Shown here: in pieces, positions 18,518-28,444 of the stretch
How positions within the stretch are numbered: the stretch's first letter is position 1
How the letters are laid out: each line of letters begins with the position of its first letter
Origin: Thalassospira indica
GTDB lineage: Bacteria > Pseudomonadota > Alphaproteobacteria > Rhodospirillales > Thalassospiraceae
DNA: 64,000 nt
Direction: 5' to 3'
Assembly: GCF_003403095.1 (NCBI RefSeq)
Contig: NZ_CP031555.1
Location: 3,412,001-3,476,000 of the forward strand
Made by a program: the position numbers and the translations under genes
The notes under the pieces: generated by a model
What the model saw: only the letters and a program-made list of their open reading frames with translations
Told to the model about the DNA's origin: nothing
The model's database searches: none

Positions 18518-19804
18518 TTAACTGCCAAACACAAGGTTCGGAAGCGTCAATGAAATCGCAGGAATATAGGTTGTCAGCAAAAGTGCGGTCAGGATCGCCA
18601 GATAAAACGGCCAGATCGTCTGAACGGCCTTTTCGATTTTCACCCCGCCAATCGCGCAGCCGACAAACAGGCACGACCCAACAGGCGGTGTACACAGGCC
18701 AAGACCCAAATTCATCATCAAAACCATGCCGAACTGGATCGGGTCCATGCCGAACTGCATGGCAAGCGGCAGGAAGATCGGCGTGCAAATCAGGATAAGG
18801 GCTGCCATATCCATGATCATCCCGGCAACCAGCAACATGACATTGATCAGCAACAACACCATGATCGGATTGTCGGTAATGCCGGTGATCGCATCGGCCA
18901 GTGCATCCGGCACCTGATAAAACGCCAGCATGTAACCATAGGCTGACGCGCAACCCACCAGCAGCATCACAAGGGCCGTCGTCTTGGCCGATTGTTTGAC
19001 CGCGGCGATAAAACCGGCCCAGCTCAGTTCACGATAGACCAGCCCGGTAATGATCAGGGCATAGGCCACACCAATCGCCCCTGATTCGGTTACGGTGAAC
19101 ACACCGCTCAGGACCCCGCCGACAATAATGACTGCGGTAAAGAAGCCCGGAACTGCGCGAACCGCCGTACGCCAAACCACTGCCCAACCCGGGAACGGTT
19201 CCGCCGGATAGCCGTGCTTGATCGCAACCAGCCAGGTTGCAAGCCCGAGCAACAGGCACATGATAATGCCCGGCACCACACCGGCCATGAAAAGTTTGGA
19301 GATCGAAATGCCGCCACCGGCCGCCACCGCATACAGGATCATGTTGTGGCTGGGCGGGATCATGATGCCGGCAATCGATGAGGTCACCGTAACGTTGACC
19401 GCATAATCCGCGCGGTAGCCTTCCTTTTTCATCACCGGGATCAGGATCGAGCCAAGGGCCGACGTATCGGCCACAGCAGAACCGGAAATGCCGCCAAACA
19501 GCATCGATGAAAACACATTCACAATGCCAAGGCCGCCGCGACGGCTGCCGACCAAGGCGGTCGCAAATTGCACAAGCCTCGTCGCAATCCCGCCGTGAAG
19601 CATCAATTCACCGGCAAAAATAAAGAACGGAATGGCCAGAAGCGAAAAGGCCGAGATCCCCGATCCGATGCGCTGAAACGCAATCAGGGTCGGAAGGCCT
19701 TCGACAAAGAACGCGCCAAGGGCGGCAATGCCAAGTGCAATGGCAACGGGCATGCCGATCAGAATACCAATGGCAAACACGCCCAGAAGAATGGTCATGC
19801 CCAT
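18518..19804 (-). CDS. TRAP transporter large permease, DctM family
   Basis: 428 residues with about 12 hydrophobic spans. Typical DctM blocks are GIAALGAFFVEGLPTLIAFQ, PFFIFAGELMLHGGIA, SSMLFGGISGSAVADTSALG, IPPSHNMILYA and the late NLGLGLCTPPVGSCLFVGCA. It forms the sodium-driven transport channel of a TRAP importer. It starts one base after the small permease stops, so the two are translationally linked. With the neighbouring uronate dehydrogenase the likely cargo is a hexuronate. Confidence 0.93.
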   Translation of the reverse strand: MGMTILLGVFAIGILIGMPVAIALGIAALGAFFVEGLPTLIAFQRIGSGISAFSLLAIPFFIFAGELMLHGGIATRLVQFATALVGSRRGGLGIVNVFSSMLFGGISGSAVADTSALGSILIPVMKKEGYRADYAVNVTVTSSIAGIMIPPSHNMILYAVAAGGGISISKLFMAGVVPGIIMCLLLGLATWLVAIKHGYPAEPFPGWAVVWRTAVRAVPGFFTAVIIVGGVLSGVFTVTESGAIGVAYALIITGLVYRELSWAGFIAAVKQSAKTTALVMLLVGCASAYGYMLAFYQVPDALADAITGITDNPIMVLLLINVMLLVAGMIMDMAALILICTPIFLPLAMQFGMDPIQFGMVLMMNLGLGLCTPPVGSCLFVGCAIGGVKIEKAVQTIWPFYLAILTALLLTTYIPAISLTLPNLVFGS

Positions 19805-19805
19805 G

Positions 19806-20351
19806 TTATTTCACGTCCTCATTCAAAAGATCATCATGGTAAATGCGGGCCTGGGAAATGGTTTTCCACCGCACCGCGATCTTGAGGATATGAACCACGC
19901 TGTAAAACATGATCCCCGCACCGCACACTGCCATCGGAACGGACCGCAAGCCATCTGAAATATGAATGATCGGCATGGTCTTGGCCCAGTTAAACGCAAC
20001 CAGATCCATCGCCCCGATCAGCATCCAATAGCCAAACCAGGCCGACGCGCCATATCCGATGGCCGCAACAATGGCGGCCATTTTCGGCGGCAATGCATCG
20101 CGGAAAAAGGAAACGGAAAGGTGGCTGTTGTCGCGGATGCCCGCAGCTGCTACCGGAAAGGTAATCAGCACAATCAGAATAAGCGAAACCTGTTCGACCC
20201 AGGTCGGTGTTTCATTGAGGACATAACGCCCGAACACCAGCCAGGCGAAACTCGGGATCAGTGCGACAAGGGCCAAACCACCAATCAGGTTCAGCACCCC
20301 GGCAATCCCACCGCCCAAGCGATCAATCACATTAACAAAACGAGAAAACAT
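19806..20351 (-). CDS. TRAP transporter small permease, DctQ family
   Basis: 181 residues with four hydrophobic spans. GRYVLNETPTWVEQVSLILI is the usual DctQ signature block (R-x-x-x-N-x-x-x-x-W-x-E-E/Q), followed by AAGIRDNSHLSVSFFRD. It supports the large permease in the inner membrane. It is adjacent to dctM with a one-base gap. The binding-protein gene lies upstream but is separated by an intrinsic terminator. Confidence 0.9.
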   Translation of the reverse strand: MFSRFVNVIDRLGGGIAGVLNLIGGLALVALIPSFAWLVFGRYVLNETPTWVEQVSLILIVLITFPVAAAGIRDNSHLSVSFFRDALPPKMAAIVAAIGYGASAWFGYWMLIGAMDLVAFNWAKTMPIIHISDGLRSVPMAVCGAGIMFYSVVHILKIAVRWKTISQARIYHDDLLNEDVK

Positions 20352-20398
20352 CTACGCGCTACCAGAAACAGATAAACGACGAATATACTAAGCGCAGC

Positions 20399-20433
20399 CA
20401 AAAAGAAGGGCGACGATATTATCGCCGCCCTTC
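20399..20433 (-). terminator. terminator between the TRAP binding protein and permease genes
   Basis: On the minus strand, stem GAAGGGCGGCGAT / ATCGTCGCCCTTC with one mismatched pair, followed by CTTTTT. It lies just after the binding-protein stop, so partial read-through would give more binding protein than permease. Confidence 0.75.
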
Positions 20434-20447
20434 AGATATTTAAGGCA

Positions 20448-21440
20448 TTATTTCTGCGCGTCCTGGATCGCCTTGACCAGATCGGCAAGATCCGGGTTGG
20501 CTTTCAGGAAGTTGTCATAGACCGGCTGCATGGCATCCTGGAAAGCCTGCTTATCGGCGATCTCGTTGACTTCGATGCCCGCGGCAATGACTTTTTCCTT
20601 GGACTGCTCTGCACGATCGGCCCATGCGGCACGCTGTACGGTGACAGATGCTTCAGCTGCTTCGTGGACGATTTTCTTTTCCTCGTCCGACAGGCTGTCA
20701 TAAAGCGCCTTGTTCATGCACAGGCATTCCGGAAGGATCAGGTGCTGGGTGACGGAATAGTATTTCGCCGCCTCAAAATGCCCGGAGCTGTCATAAGACG
20801 GGTAGTTGTTTTCCGCACCGTCAATCACGCCGGTTTTCAGCGACTGATAGACCGAGCTATAGGCCATCGGGGTCGCGTTACCGCCCAGCGCATCAACCAT
20901 CTGAACATAAAGATCGTTGCTCATGACGCGGAATTTCAAACCGTCAAGGTCCGCCGGGGTATTGATCGGACGCTTGGAGTTATAGAACGAACGCGCACCA
21001 GAGTCATACCAGCCAAGCGGCTGCAAGCCAGCTTCGATCAGGCCATCGGCGATCTGCTGACCAGCCGGGCCATCCATGACGTCATGCATGGCATCGACGC
21101 TTTTGAAGATGAAAGGCAGCGACACAACGTTGGCTTCGGGGGCGACTTCACCCAGCGGGCCGAGGTTGAAAACAGCCCAGTCCAGACCGCCCAGACGGAC
21201 CTGCTGGATCGCATCAGGCTGATCGCCCAGAACGCCGCCGTGATAAACCTTGGCTTCCAGATCGCCGCCGGACTTTTCATTGATCAGCTTGGCGAATTCT
21301 TCCATGCCGGTCGAAACCGGGTATTCCGGCGGATGAATGTTCCAGCCGCGCCATTCGGCGGCCTGCGCACCGGATGCCAGCGCCACCGAGACGGCAGCCG
21401 CCGCAATCGTCAGCGTTGTGGTTTTGATAAACTTGTTCAT
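20448..21440 (-). CDS. TRAP transporter periplasmic binding protein, DctP family
   Basis: 330 residues with a Sec signal (LTIAAAAVSVALASGAQA). Typical DctP segments are NEKSGGDLEAKVYHGGVLGD, QVRLGGLDWAVFNLGPLGE, GLKFRVMSNDLYVQMVDALG with the carboxylate-binding Arg in FRVM, and SLKTGVIDGAENNYPSY. It captures an organic acid in the periplasm for the DctQM channel. Conserved carboxylate binding and the uronate dehydrogenase in the same cluster suggest a uronate. It is preceded by a 246 bp non-coding region that includes a possible GntR half-site. Confidence 0.92.
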   Translation of the reverse strand: MNKFIKTTTLTIAAAAVSVALASGAQAAEWRGWNIHPPEYPVSTGMEEFAKLINEKSGGDLEAKVYHGGVLGDQPDAIQQVRLGGLDWAVFNLGPLGEVAPEANVVSLPFIFKSVDAMHDVMDGPAGQQIADGLIEAGLQPLGWYDSGARSFYNSKRPINTPADLDGLKFRVMSNDLYVQMVDALGGNATPMAYSSVYQSLKTGVIDGAENNYPSYDSSGHFEAAKYYSVTQHLILPECLCMNKALYDSLSDEEKKIVHEAAEASVTVQRAAWADRAEQSKEKVIAAGIEVNEIADKQAFQDAMQPVYDNFLKANPDLADLVKAIQDAQK

Positions 21441-21531
21441 TTTAGGTCCTCCCAGACAATCTGTTGTCTATTTCATTGAAGCATTTTGCCCTTTTGGGTC
21501 TTGTTCTTATCATTTAATCCTACAATCCAGC

Positions 21532-21540
21532 ACTTGTAAA
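21532..21540 (+). promoter_or_regulatory. possible GntR half-operator upstream of the TRAP genes
   Basis: ACTTGTAAA matches eight of nine bases of ACTTGTAAG, the core of the palindrome upstream of the FCD regulator at 24762-25478. A second imperfect GTAAG follows ten bases on. Suggestive only. Confidence 0.35.
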
Positions 21541-21686
21541 CATAACTGTAAGATTTGTTAACAACTAAGTTGCGAACGGTATCAAATTTCCGATAACCGA
21601 TTGCAGTTTTAGTGTCCCATTCTGCCGCCCCGGCAGGCGAACCCGCCGGGAAATAACAAGTCATATGTCGCGTTGGCGACCCGCCA

Positions 21687-22888
<1,202 letters not shown>

Positions 22889-23653
22889 ATGACTGATATC
22901 ACCGCCGCCAGCCGCATCCTTGCCGATGCCTTTACCACCCACACCCTGATTGATCCCCTGCCTGCTGACATTGCGCCCAAAACCTTTGAGGAGGCCTATG
23001 CCATTCAGGACGCCACCCTTGCCGCGGTCGGCATTGCGCAGGCGGGCTGGAAGCTTGCAGTTGCGACCCGTGCGGCACAGGAAAAGATCGGTGCCGATGG
23101 CCCGCTGGTGGGGCCGTTGCTGGATGGGCGTATTCTTGGCGATGGCGCGACACTGACCACCGACGACATCCATTTTCCCAATATCGAGGCGGAAATTGCG
23201 GTTGTCATGGACAGCACCCCTGCCCCGGATGCGACATCAAGCGATATCCTTGATCATATCAAAAGCATGCATCTGGCAATCGAGATTGCCGACCGCCGCT
23301 ATCATGAAAAACAGGACCCGATCCAGACACTGGCCGACCTGAATTCGACCAGCCACTTCATCCTGGGTGCTGAAATTGACGGCTGGCGCGATCTTGGTTT
23401 TATCGGCGGCAAAGTCACCACCAAAAGTGACGGTGAAGTCCTTGCCAGCAATGATGATCCAGACGCCTGGCCAGAGATTTTTGGCGGGCTGGAATATCTG
23501 GTCGGGTTCCTTGCCAAGCGCGGCAAAAGCCTGAAGGCAGGTGACGTGATCACCACCGGCGCCTGCGCGCTTCCGACCATTACCCCGCATGGCAAGATCG
23601 AGGCGATCTTTGAGGGGCTTGGCACCGTCACGGCTGAAATCAAAAAGGTCTGA
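22889..23653 (+). CDS. 2-keto-4-pentenoate hydratase/fumarylacetoacetase-superfamily protein
   Basis: 254 residues from the ATG at 22889. An open frame reaches back to 22679, but the early part has no family match. The protein matches the MhpD-like hydratase/decarboxylase fold. Landmarks are AGWKLAVATRAAQEKIG, GPLLDGRILGDGATL, the metal-binding pair in NIEAEIAVVMD, and HLAIEIADRRYHEK. Family members hydrate or decarboxylate 2-oxo acids with a divalent metal. It is divergent from the dehydratase gene and near lactonase and epimerase genes, so it may act on a 2-keto-3-deoxy sugar acid. That role is inference; a standard aromatic meta-cleavage role is not supported by the neighbours. Confidence 0.78.
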   Translation: MTDITAASRILADAFTTHTLIDPLPADIAPKTFEEAYAIQDATLAAVGIAQAGWKLAVATRAAQEKIGADGPLVGPLLDGRILGDGATLTTDDIHFPNIEAEIAVVMDSTPAPDATSSDILDHIKSMHLAIEIADRRYHEKQDPIQTLADLNSTSHFILGAEIDGWRDLGFIGGKVTTKSDGEVLASNDDPDAWPEIFGGLEYLVGFLAKRGKSLKAGDVITTGACALPTITPHGKIEAIFEGLGTVTAEIKKV

Positions 23654-23670
23654 TCAAACTGATCCCAAAG

Positions 23671-23706
23671 AAAAAGGCCATGCAGATTTCCCTGCATGGC
23701 CTTTTT
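23671..23706. terminator. bidirectional terminator
   Basis: AAAAAGGCCATGCAG / CTGCATGGCCTTTTT with a six-base loop between convergent genes, with A- and T-runs on both sides. Confidence 0.88.
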
Positions 23707-23722
23707 GGTTTTAGTGGGCCTA

Positions 23723-24637
23723 CTAGCGGGGGTACGCACGGCGCTCGCTATTTTCGCGGAACTTGGTCACCGGCACACCGGGCACTTCAACGCGCAGCTT
23801 GACCAGCTTCCCGGCATGCGGGAATTCGGCGCGTTTTTCCGGGCTATAGCCTTCCTGATGGCTGGTGACATACAGCGTCTTCATGTCCGGCCCGCCGAAA
23901 CACGGCATGGTCGGATTGGGCATTGGCATCGGGATCGATTTCAAAAGCGTCCCATCCGGGGCAAAGCGATTAAGGTTGCCCGCCGACACCCCCGCCGACC
24001 AATAGCATCCTTCGGCATCCACAGCGCCACCATCGGGACGGCCAAGCCGATCATCGAGATCAAGGTAACGCGTGCAGTTGGAAATATTGCCCGTGGCAAC
24101 ATCAAAATCCCAGCGATTGACCCACGGCCCGCGTGAGTCCGAGTGATACATTTTCGCCCCGTCAGCGGACCAGGCAATGCCGTTGGAAATTTTGAAACCG
24201 GTTGCCTTTTCCTCGATCTTGCCATCAGCCGTAATTCGATAGAGCGAGGCAATAGGCATCTTTTCAGGATTGTCATCCATGGTGCCGACCCAGAACGCGC
24301 CATCCGGGCCGATCTTGCCATCATTGGTGCGGCTGTTGATCCCGTCTTCAATGCGACACAGCGGGGCGCGCGCGTCGGTTTTCGGATCAAGGAAAAGGAT
24401 ATCCTTGCGCAGGGCCACGATAATGCGGCCCTGGTCGGTCAGCCCGAAACAGCCAAGCTCGCTGTCAAAGGTCCATGTTTTGCGCAGGCCCGTGGCAACA
24501 TCAAGCGCGTGCAGTTTGCAATTAAGGATGTCTGTCCAGTAAAGCCGATTGTTGGCCGCATCCCAATTGGGGCATTCCGCCAAAGTGAAAGTCTCATCAC
24601 TGAGAATTTCCGGCTGATACATTACACCACCGGTCAT
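23723..24637 (-). CDS. SMP-30/gluconolactonase-family sugar lactonase
   Basis: 304 residues, beta-propeller SMP-30 family. The metal ligands are in LAECPNWDAANNRLYWTDI, NDGKIGPDGAFWVGTMDD, SNGIAWSADGAKMYHSDS and GRPDGGAVDAEGCYWS. The start ATG at 24637 has GGGAGTG upstream. It likely opens a sugar lactone, such as the lactone made by uronate dehydrogenase, to the free acid. It is more closely tied to sugar-acid genes than the other family member at 5086-5976. A TCATATGA sequence lies 15-25 bp upstream of the start. Confidence 0.88.
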   Translation of the reverse strand: MTGGVMYQPEILSDETFTLAECPNWDAANNRLYWTDILNCKLHALDVATGLRKTWTFDSELGCFGLTDQGRIIVALRKDILFLDPKTDARAPLCRIEDGINSRTNDGKIGPDGAFWVGTMDDNPEKMPIASLYRITADGKIEEKATGFKISNGIAWSADGAKMYHSDSRGPWVNRWDFDVATGNISNCTRYLDLDDRLGRPDGGAVDAEGCYWSAGVSAGNLNRFAPDGTLLKSIPMPMPNPTMPCFGGPDMKTLYVTSHQEGYSPEKRAEFPHAGKLVKLRVEVPGVPVTKFRENSERRAYPR

Positions 24638-24652
24638 CGCACACTCCCAAAT

Positions 24653-24660
24653 TCATATGA
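24653..24660. promoter_or_regulatory. TCATATGA element upstream of lactonase
   Basis: Palindromic octamer in ATTCATATGATTAATT, also present in AATCATATGATGA at 26593-26605 upstream of the epimerase gene. It may be a shared operator for one of the two local GntR regulators. Confidence 0.4.
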
Positions 24661-24761
24661 TTAATTTTTGTTGTGTCTGGTTTGCCAGTCCGGGGCCCTG
24701 TTCGTCAACAGGATTTGTGCCCGCCCGTCCCCGTATCCGTCAGGCCAGGCAGCACATTTGT

Positions 24762-25478
24762 TTACTTGTCGCGGGCGTGATCGGTGACGCGTTGGCGGGC
24801 CTGATGCAGGTGATAGCGCATCATCAGTTCGGCACTATTGCCGTCATGGCCAAGGATCGCATCATAGATCTGGCGGTGTTCGGAAAGCACCTTTTGCGCA
24901 CGCTCGGCCGAGCCACCGCGCGTGATATTAAGCGCCACGCGCATGGATTTGGACATCACTTCATGCAGGGAGTTAAGGATGGTAACGAAAATCTCGTTGC
25001 CGCTGGCGCGTGCAATTGCCATGTGAAAGGCCAGATCGGCCTTATCGGCAATATCACCGGCCGATACCCCGTCTTCGAGCATCTTGAGCGCATTTTCAAT
25101 TTCGCGATGATGGCGGGGGCTGGAGCGTTCGGCAGCCATGCGGGCCGTTGTGCCCTCGATCGCGGAACGTGCTTCAAAGCAGCGCAGAAGCCCCGCGACA
25201 TCACTGACTCCGCCAAACTCGATCAAACCTTGTGGCGGGCGTTTTTTTACAAACGACCCAACACCCTGGCGGGCATAGACCAGTCCATCAGATTGCAGTT
25301 TGCGCAAAGCTTCGCGCACAACCGGACGCGACACGCCAAAGGACGCACAGATTTCATTTTCCGAGGGCAGCTTGGCACCTTCGGCAAGGTTGCCCGAGAT
25401 GATCTGTTCAAGGATCTGACCATAAAGCTGATCGGCAAGCTTTTCGCGCTTCTGAACCCTTAAAAGCAATTCCGACAT
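24762..25478 (-). CDS. FCD/FadR-type GntR transcriptional regulator
   Basis: 238 residues. The N-terminal winged HTH (KLADQLYGQILEQIISGNLA, LPSENEICASFGVSRPVVRE, ALRKLQSDGLV) is GntR type. The C-terminal helical FCD ligand domain follows, with its metal-site residues in DLAFHMAIARASGN and SEHRQIYDAI. The start ATG at 25478 follows GGGGGACGG. A perfect 20-bp palindrome sits 26 bp upstream and probably mediates autoregulation. It stands between the lactonase and epimerase genes, so it likely senses a sugar acid or its keto-deoxy product. Confidence 0.9.
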   Translation of the reverse strand: MSELLLRVQKREKLADQLYGQILEQIISGNLAEGAKLPSENEICASFGVSRPVVREALRKLQSDGLVYARQGVGSFVKKRPPQGLIEFGGVSDVAGLLRCFEARSAIEGTTARMAAERSSPRHHREIENALKMLEDGVSAGDIADKADLAFHMAIARASGNEIFVTILNSLHEVMSKSMRVALNITRGGSAERAQKVLSEHRQIYDAILGHDGNSAELMMRYHLHQARQRVTDHARDK

Positions 25479-25503
25479 CCGTCCCCCGGACTTGTTATCT
25501 TGT

Positions 25504-25523
25504 AAAACTTACTTGTAAGTTTT
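25504..25523. promoter_or_regulatory. GntR operator palindrome
   Basis: AAAACTTAC-TT-GTAAGTTTT, a perfect 9-2-9 inverted repeat directly upstream of the FCD regulator gene. Confidence 0.75.
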
Positions 25524-25577
25524 TATCGATAAACTTCTGGTCGGTAAAGCCTTTGCCGATCTGCCCGCCGTTTCGGA

Positions 25578-26567
25578 TCAATCCACCAGCGAATAGTCGC
25601 GGTTGCCCGGTTTGCCGAAAACCTCATCCTCGTCGACCAAGTCGTTATCGGGTGTCTCAAGCAAGGTCGGGATCAGCGTCATGGTCCCGGTCAGCGTCTG
25701 GTTGTTATCAAGCACGACAAGATCGCCGAGCTCCTTGAATTCCGGACGGTTATGAACGTTTGGCACGTGGGAGACCGGCTCGACACAGAATGTCTTGCCA
25801 TCTTCCGGGATATAGAATTGCACGTTTGACAGGCTGTCGCTTGCCAGCATCTTCACACTGTAACCGGCATCCTGCCAGACCATGTCGGCTTCAAGGTGCC
25901 AACCGGCATAATGGGCATCAAGTGCCAAGTTATGGCGGATCATGCGACCATCGGAAAAATCGCGGCCCAGATCAATAACCGTGCGCGCGGTTGGTAGCAT
26001 ATCCTCGTCCGTGGCGAAACTGTCAGACGCGATAAAGGCGACCGAAACGTCTTCGCCGCCCGGGAACCAGGGGTGCAGGCCAATGCCATAGGGCATCGGT
26101 GTTCGGCCCAGATGACGCACACCAATTTCGATGGTCACATCCCCCTCGGTAACCTTGATTTCCTGCCAGGCGACATAAACAAAGCCGCTTTGCGGGTCGT
26201 CATGCTTGTGATTGAAGCGCAGCGTATCAACAGTCGGACGTTCGATCTGCCATTCCGAAGACCGGCCAAAGCCGTGAATGGCATGCGGGCTGGGCGGGCG
26301 GTTGGCCGGGACCTTGACGATGCGGCCATCAAACTCGAACTCGGCAAAGGCCAGTCGGTTGGCAAACGGCACCATCGGAAAACAGCCCAAATTTGACGGA
26401 TTGCCCGATGCAATCGCCTCCGGGGTGACCGGACGCAACAAATTGATAATGCCCTTGCCATCCGGGCGGATCCAGTCAATCCGCGATATTGCCCCGCCGT
26501 CTGGGACAATCCCGATCTGAAAAGGACCACTGTTCCAACGGTATTCAGGTTCGCCTTTTTTGGCCAT
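25578..26567 (-). CDS. aldose 1-epimerase-family protein
   Basis: 329 residues from the ATG at 26567; a TTG seven codons upstream is an alternative. The galactose-mutarotase fold is indicated by GCFPMVPFANRLAFAEFEFD, PSPHAIHGFGRSSEW with its catalytic-type His, and MPYGIGLHPWFPGGEDVSVA with the second His, while the acidic C-terminal residues are in FCVEPVSHVPN. The HGF and LHPWF forms occur in aldose 1-epimerase homologues next to sugar-acid pathways. It would interconvert sugar anomers in the cytosol. It has a TCATATGA element upstream and is divergent from the second GntR gene. Confidence 0.85.
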   Translation of the reverse strand: MAKKGEPEYRWNSGPFQIGIVPDGGAISRIDWIRPDGKGIINLLRPVTPEAIASGNPSNLGCFPMVPFANRLAFAEFEFDGRIVKVPANRPPSPHAIHGFGRSSEWQIERPTVDTLRFNHKHDDPQSGFVYVAWQEIKVTEGDVTIEIGVRHLGRTPMPYGIGLHPWFPGGEDVSVAFIASDSFATDEDMLPTARTVIDLGRDFSDGRMIRHNLALDAHYAGWHLEADMVWQDAGYSVKMLASDSLSNVQFYIPEDGKTFCVEPVSHVPNVHNRPEFKELGDLVVLDNNQTLTGTMTLIPTLLETPDNDLVDEDEVFGKPGNRDYSLVD

Positions 26568-26593
26568 TCCTGTGTGCCTCAAATCCAACCAAA

Positions 26594-26603
26594 ATCATAT
26601 GAT
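26594..26603. promoter_or_regulatory. ATCATATGAT element between epimerase and GntR genes
   Basis: Perfect 10-bp palindrome in the divergent intergenic region, sharing its TCATATGA core with the site before the lactonase. Confidence 0.45.
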
Positions 26604-26729
26604 GACTTTACAGAACCACTATCGTTCGATTAATTGAAGATGGTAACTGTAATGACGCAAACAAAGATTAACGCCAACCTGCCATTTTTATATCCGGTTG
26701 TTTTACACCGGAATTATCGGATACGCAAA

Positions 26730-27461
26730 ATGAACAAGCCACGTGTGTCAGCCGCCCCGCGCAAAGTATCGCTGACCGAAAAAGTCATTGCCAGCCTGCG
26801 CCAAGAGATCGAAAGCGGGCAACGCGAACCCGGAAGCAAATTGCCGACCGAACCGGTTCTGACCGAACAGTTTGGCGTCAGCCGCACCGTGATCCGCGAA
26901 GCAATTGCCGCCCTTAAGGCCGACGGGTTGCTGGAGCCGCGTCAGGGGGCCGGAGTGTTTGTTCTGTCACCGCAAACGCGGGCCAATGATAAATCGATCT
27001 TTGCGGTTGATTACGCGCAAGTGTCCGACGTTCTGGAAATTCTTGAACTGCGCATGGCGGTCGAGATCGAGGCGGCCGGACTTGCCTGCATCCGAAGCTC
27101 TGTCGCACAGCAAACCAAGATTTACGAGGCGATGGCCAGAATGGAACGCGCCCTTGAAAAGGGCGAGCCAACCGAACAGGCCGATTTCGAATTTCACAGC
27201 GCGATTGCATCCGCCACCAACAATCGCCGCTTTGCCGAGTTCCTCGAACATCTGGGCGATAAAACCATCCCGCGTGCGCAATTGCGTCGCCGCCCGCCCG
27301 AGGCCGAAGACCAGAAGGCCTATATGCAGATGATCACCGGCGAACATCGCCGGATTTATGATGCGATTGCCGCGCGTGACGAAGATACTGCCCGCAAGGC
27401 GATGCGCGATCACCTCAGCCAAAGCCAGACCCGCTATCAGAAACTTCTGACCCAGCGGTAG
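26730..27461 (+). CDS. FCD/FadR-type GntR transcriptional regulator
   Basis: 243 residues from the ATG at 26730, just ahead of the conserved N-terminus (KVSLTEKVIASLRQEIESG); the frame is open 32 codons further up but without similarity. The winged HTH (LPTEPVLTEQFGVSRTVIRE) is followed by the FCD domain (DVLEILELRMAVEIEAAGLA, DFEFHSAIASATNNRRFAE, GEHRRIYDAIAARD). It is divergent from the epimerase gene, and the shared palindrome between them suggests it controls that gene and perhaps the lactonase. Confidence 0.88.
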   Translation: MNKPRVSAAPRKVSLTEKVIASLRQEIESGQREPGSKLPTEPVLTEQFGVSRTVIREAIAALKADGLLEPRQGAGVFVLSPQTRANDKSIFAVDYAQVSDVLEILELRMAVEIEAAGLACIRSSVAQQTKIYEAMARMERALEKGEPTEQADFEFHSAIASATNNRRFAEFLEHLGDKTIPRAQLRRRPPEAEDQKAYMQMITGEHRRIYDAIAARDEDTARKAMRDHLSQSQTRYQKLLTQR

Positions 27462-27467
27462 GCGGCA

Positions 27468-28229
27468 CTAAACCGCAATCGCCTGTGCCAACATCGACAT
27501 GTCGGAAATAACAATATCGGCGCCTGCTTCATAAAGTCGTTGGCTGGCCCCTTCACGGTCATCGGCATAATGCCCGCCGCCGACAAAGCCGATGCATTTC
27601 ATGCCTGCCGCCCGCGCCGCCGTCACCCCGGCAACAGAATCCTCGATCACGATGGCATCACCCTGGGCATATCCCATGGCATCGGCCGCATGCAGGAAAA
27701 GATCCGGGGCCGGTTTGCCGTTTTCAACGAAATCCGCACTATAAACACGCCCGTCAAACCAAGGACCAAGGCCCGTGACCTGCATGGTTTTTTCAAGCCG
27801 TTCGACAGAACTGCTTGATGAAATGCAAAAAGCAATATCCCGTGCCTGAAGAACAGTCAGGACGGTTTCGATCCCGTCAATCTTGGTCAGGTCGCGGTCA
27901 TAGCGGTCAAACAGCATTTTATAGTAATACGGTTTGAATTCCGCACTGACATCGCGCCCCGTCTGGGTTTTGATATATTCAATCGGTGCGGAACTTGATC
28001 GTCCGGTAAATCGGTCCGATACGTCGCGCAGACTGAGCGGCGCGTTAAAATGATCCAGCACATCGACAAGGGTTGCCAGCGAGATCGGTTCGCTATTGAC
28101 CAGAACGCCGTCACAGTCAAACAGGACAACACGACAGGCGTCAAACAGACCTTGGATCTCTGATGCTGACGTTACGATACCGGCCCCGACATCATCGGTC
28201 GGGCCTTGGACATTGTTTCCTCGGGCCAT
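27468..28229 (-). CDS. HAD-superfamily phosphatase, beta-phosphoglucomutase-like
   Basis: 253 residues. The nucleophile motif is LFDCDGVLVNSEP (DxD), motif II the Ser-rich CISSSSSVERLEKT, and the late motifs are ENGKPAPDLFLHAADAMG with its Lys and VIEDSVAGVTAARAAGM. The cap is the helical type I cap of phosphoglucomutase/phosphatase members. It acts on a small phosphorylated metabolite in the cytosol. It is divergent from an FGGY sugar kinase across a region with tandem repeats, suggesting co-regulation in sugar or polyol use. The substrate cannot be stated. Confidence 0.85.
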   Translation of the reverse strand: MARGNNVQGPTDDVGAGIVTSASEIQGLFDACRVVLFDCDGVLVNSEPISLATLVDVLDHFNAPLSLRDVSDRFTGRSSSAPIEYIKTQTGRDVSAEFKPYYYKMLFDRYDRDLTKIDGIETVLTVLQARDIAFCISSSSSVERLEKTMQVTGLGPWFDGRVYSADFVENGKPAPDLFLHAADAMGYAQGDAIVIEDSVAGVTAARAAGMKCIGFVGGGHYADDREGASQRLYEAGADIVISDMSMLAQAIAV

Positions 28230-28299
28230 GTTGAACCTGGCTTGTGTGATTTATGTTATCGCTACAGCGTAGCTAAGAGATAAGTTCAGCGTCAACAAA

Positions 28300-28335
28300 A
28301 ATGAACATTTGACCAATTAATGAACTTTTGATCAA
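28300..28335. promoter_or_regulatory. tandem 17-bp direct repeats in the HAD/kinase divergent promoter
   Basis: AATGAACATTTGACCAA at 28300-28316 and AATGAACTTTTGATCAA at 28319-28335 differ at two positions and sit 19 bp apart. This is a plausible tandem site for a DeoR/SorC-type regulator not encoded here. Confidence 0.5.
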
Positions 28336-28444
28336 CTCAGGCAAAATTGAGCCCAAAACAGACGAAACAACAGCCCAAACAAAAGATCACCCGGCATCGG
28401 AGAAATCCCGAAAAGCTAGGGGATATGCGGAGGAGTACCCGATC

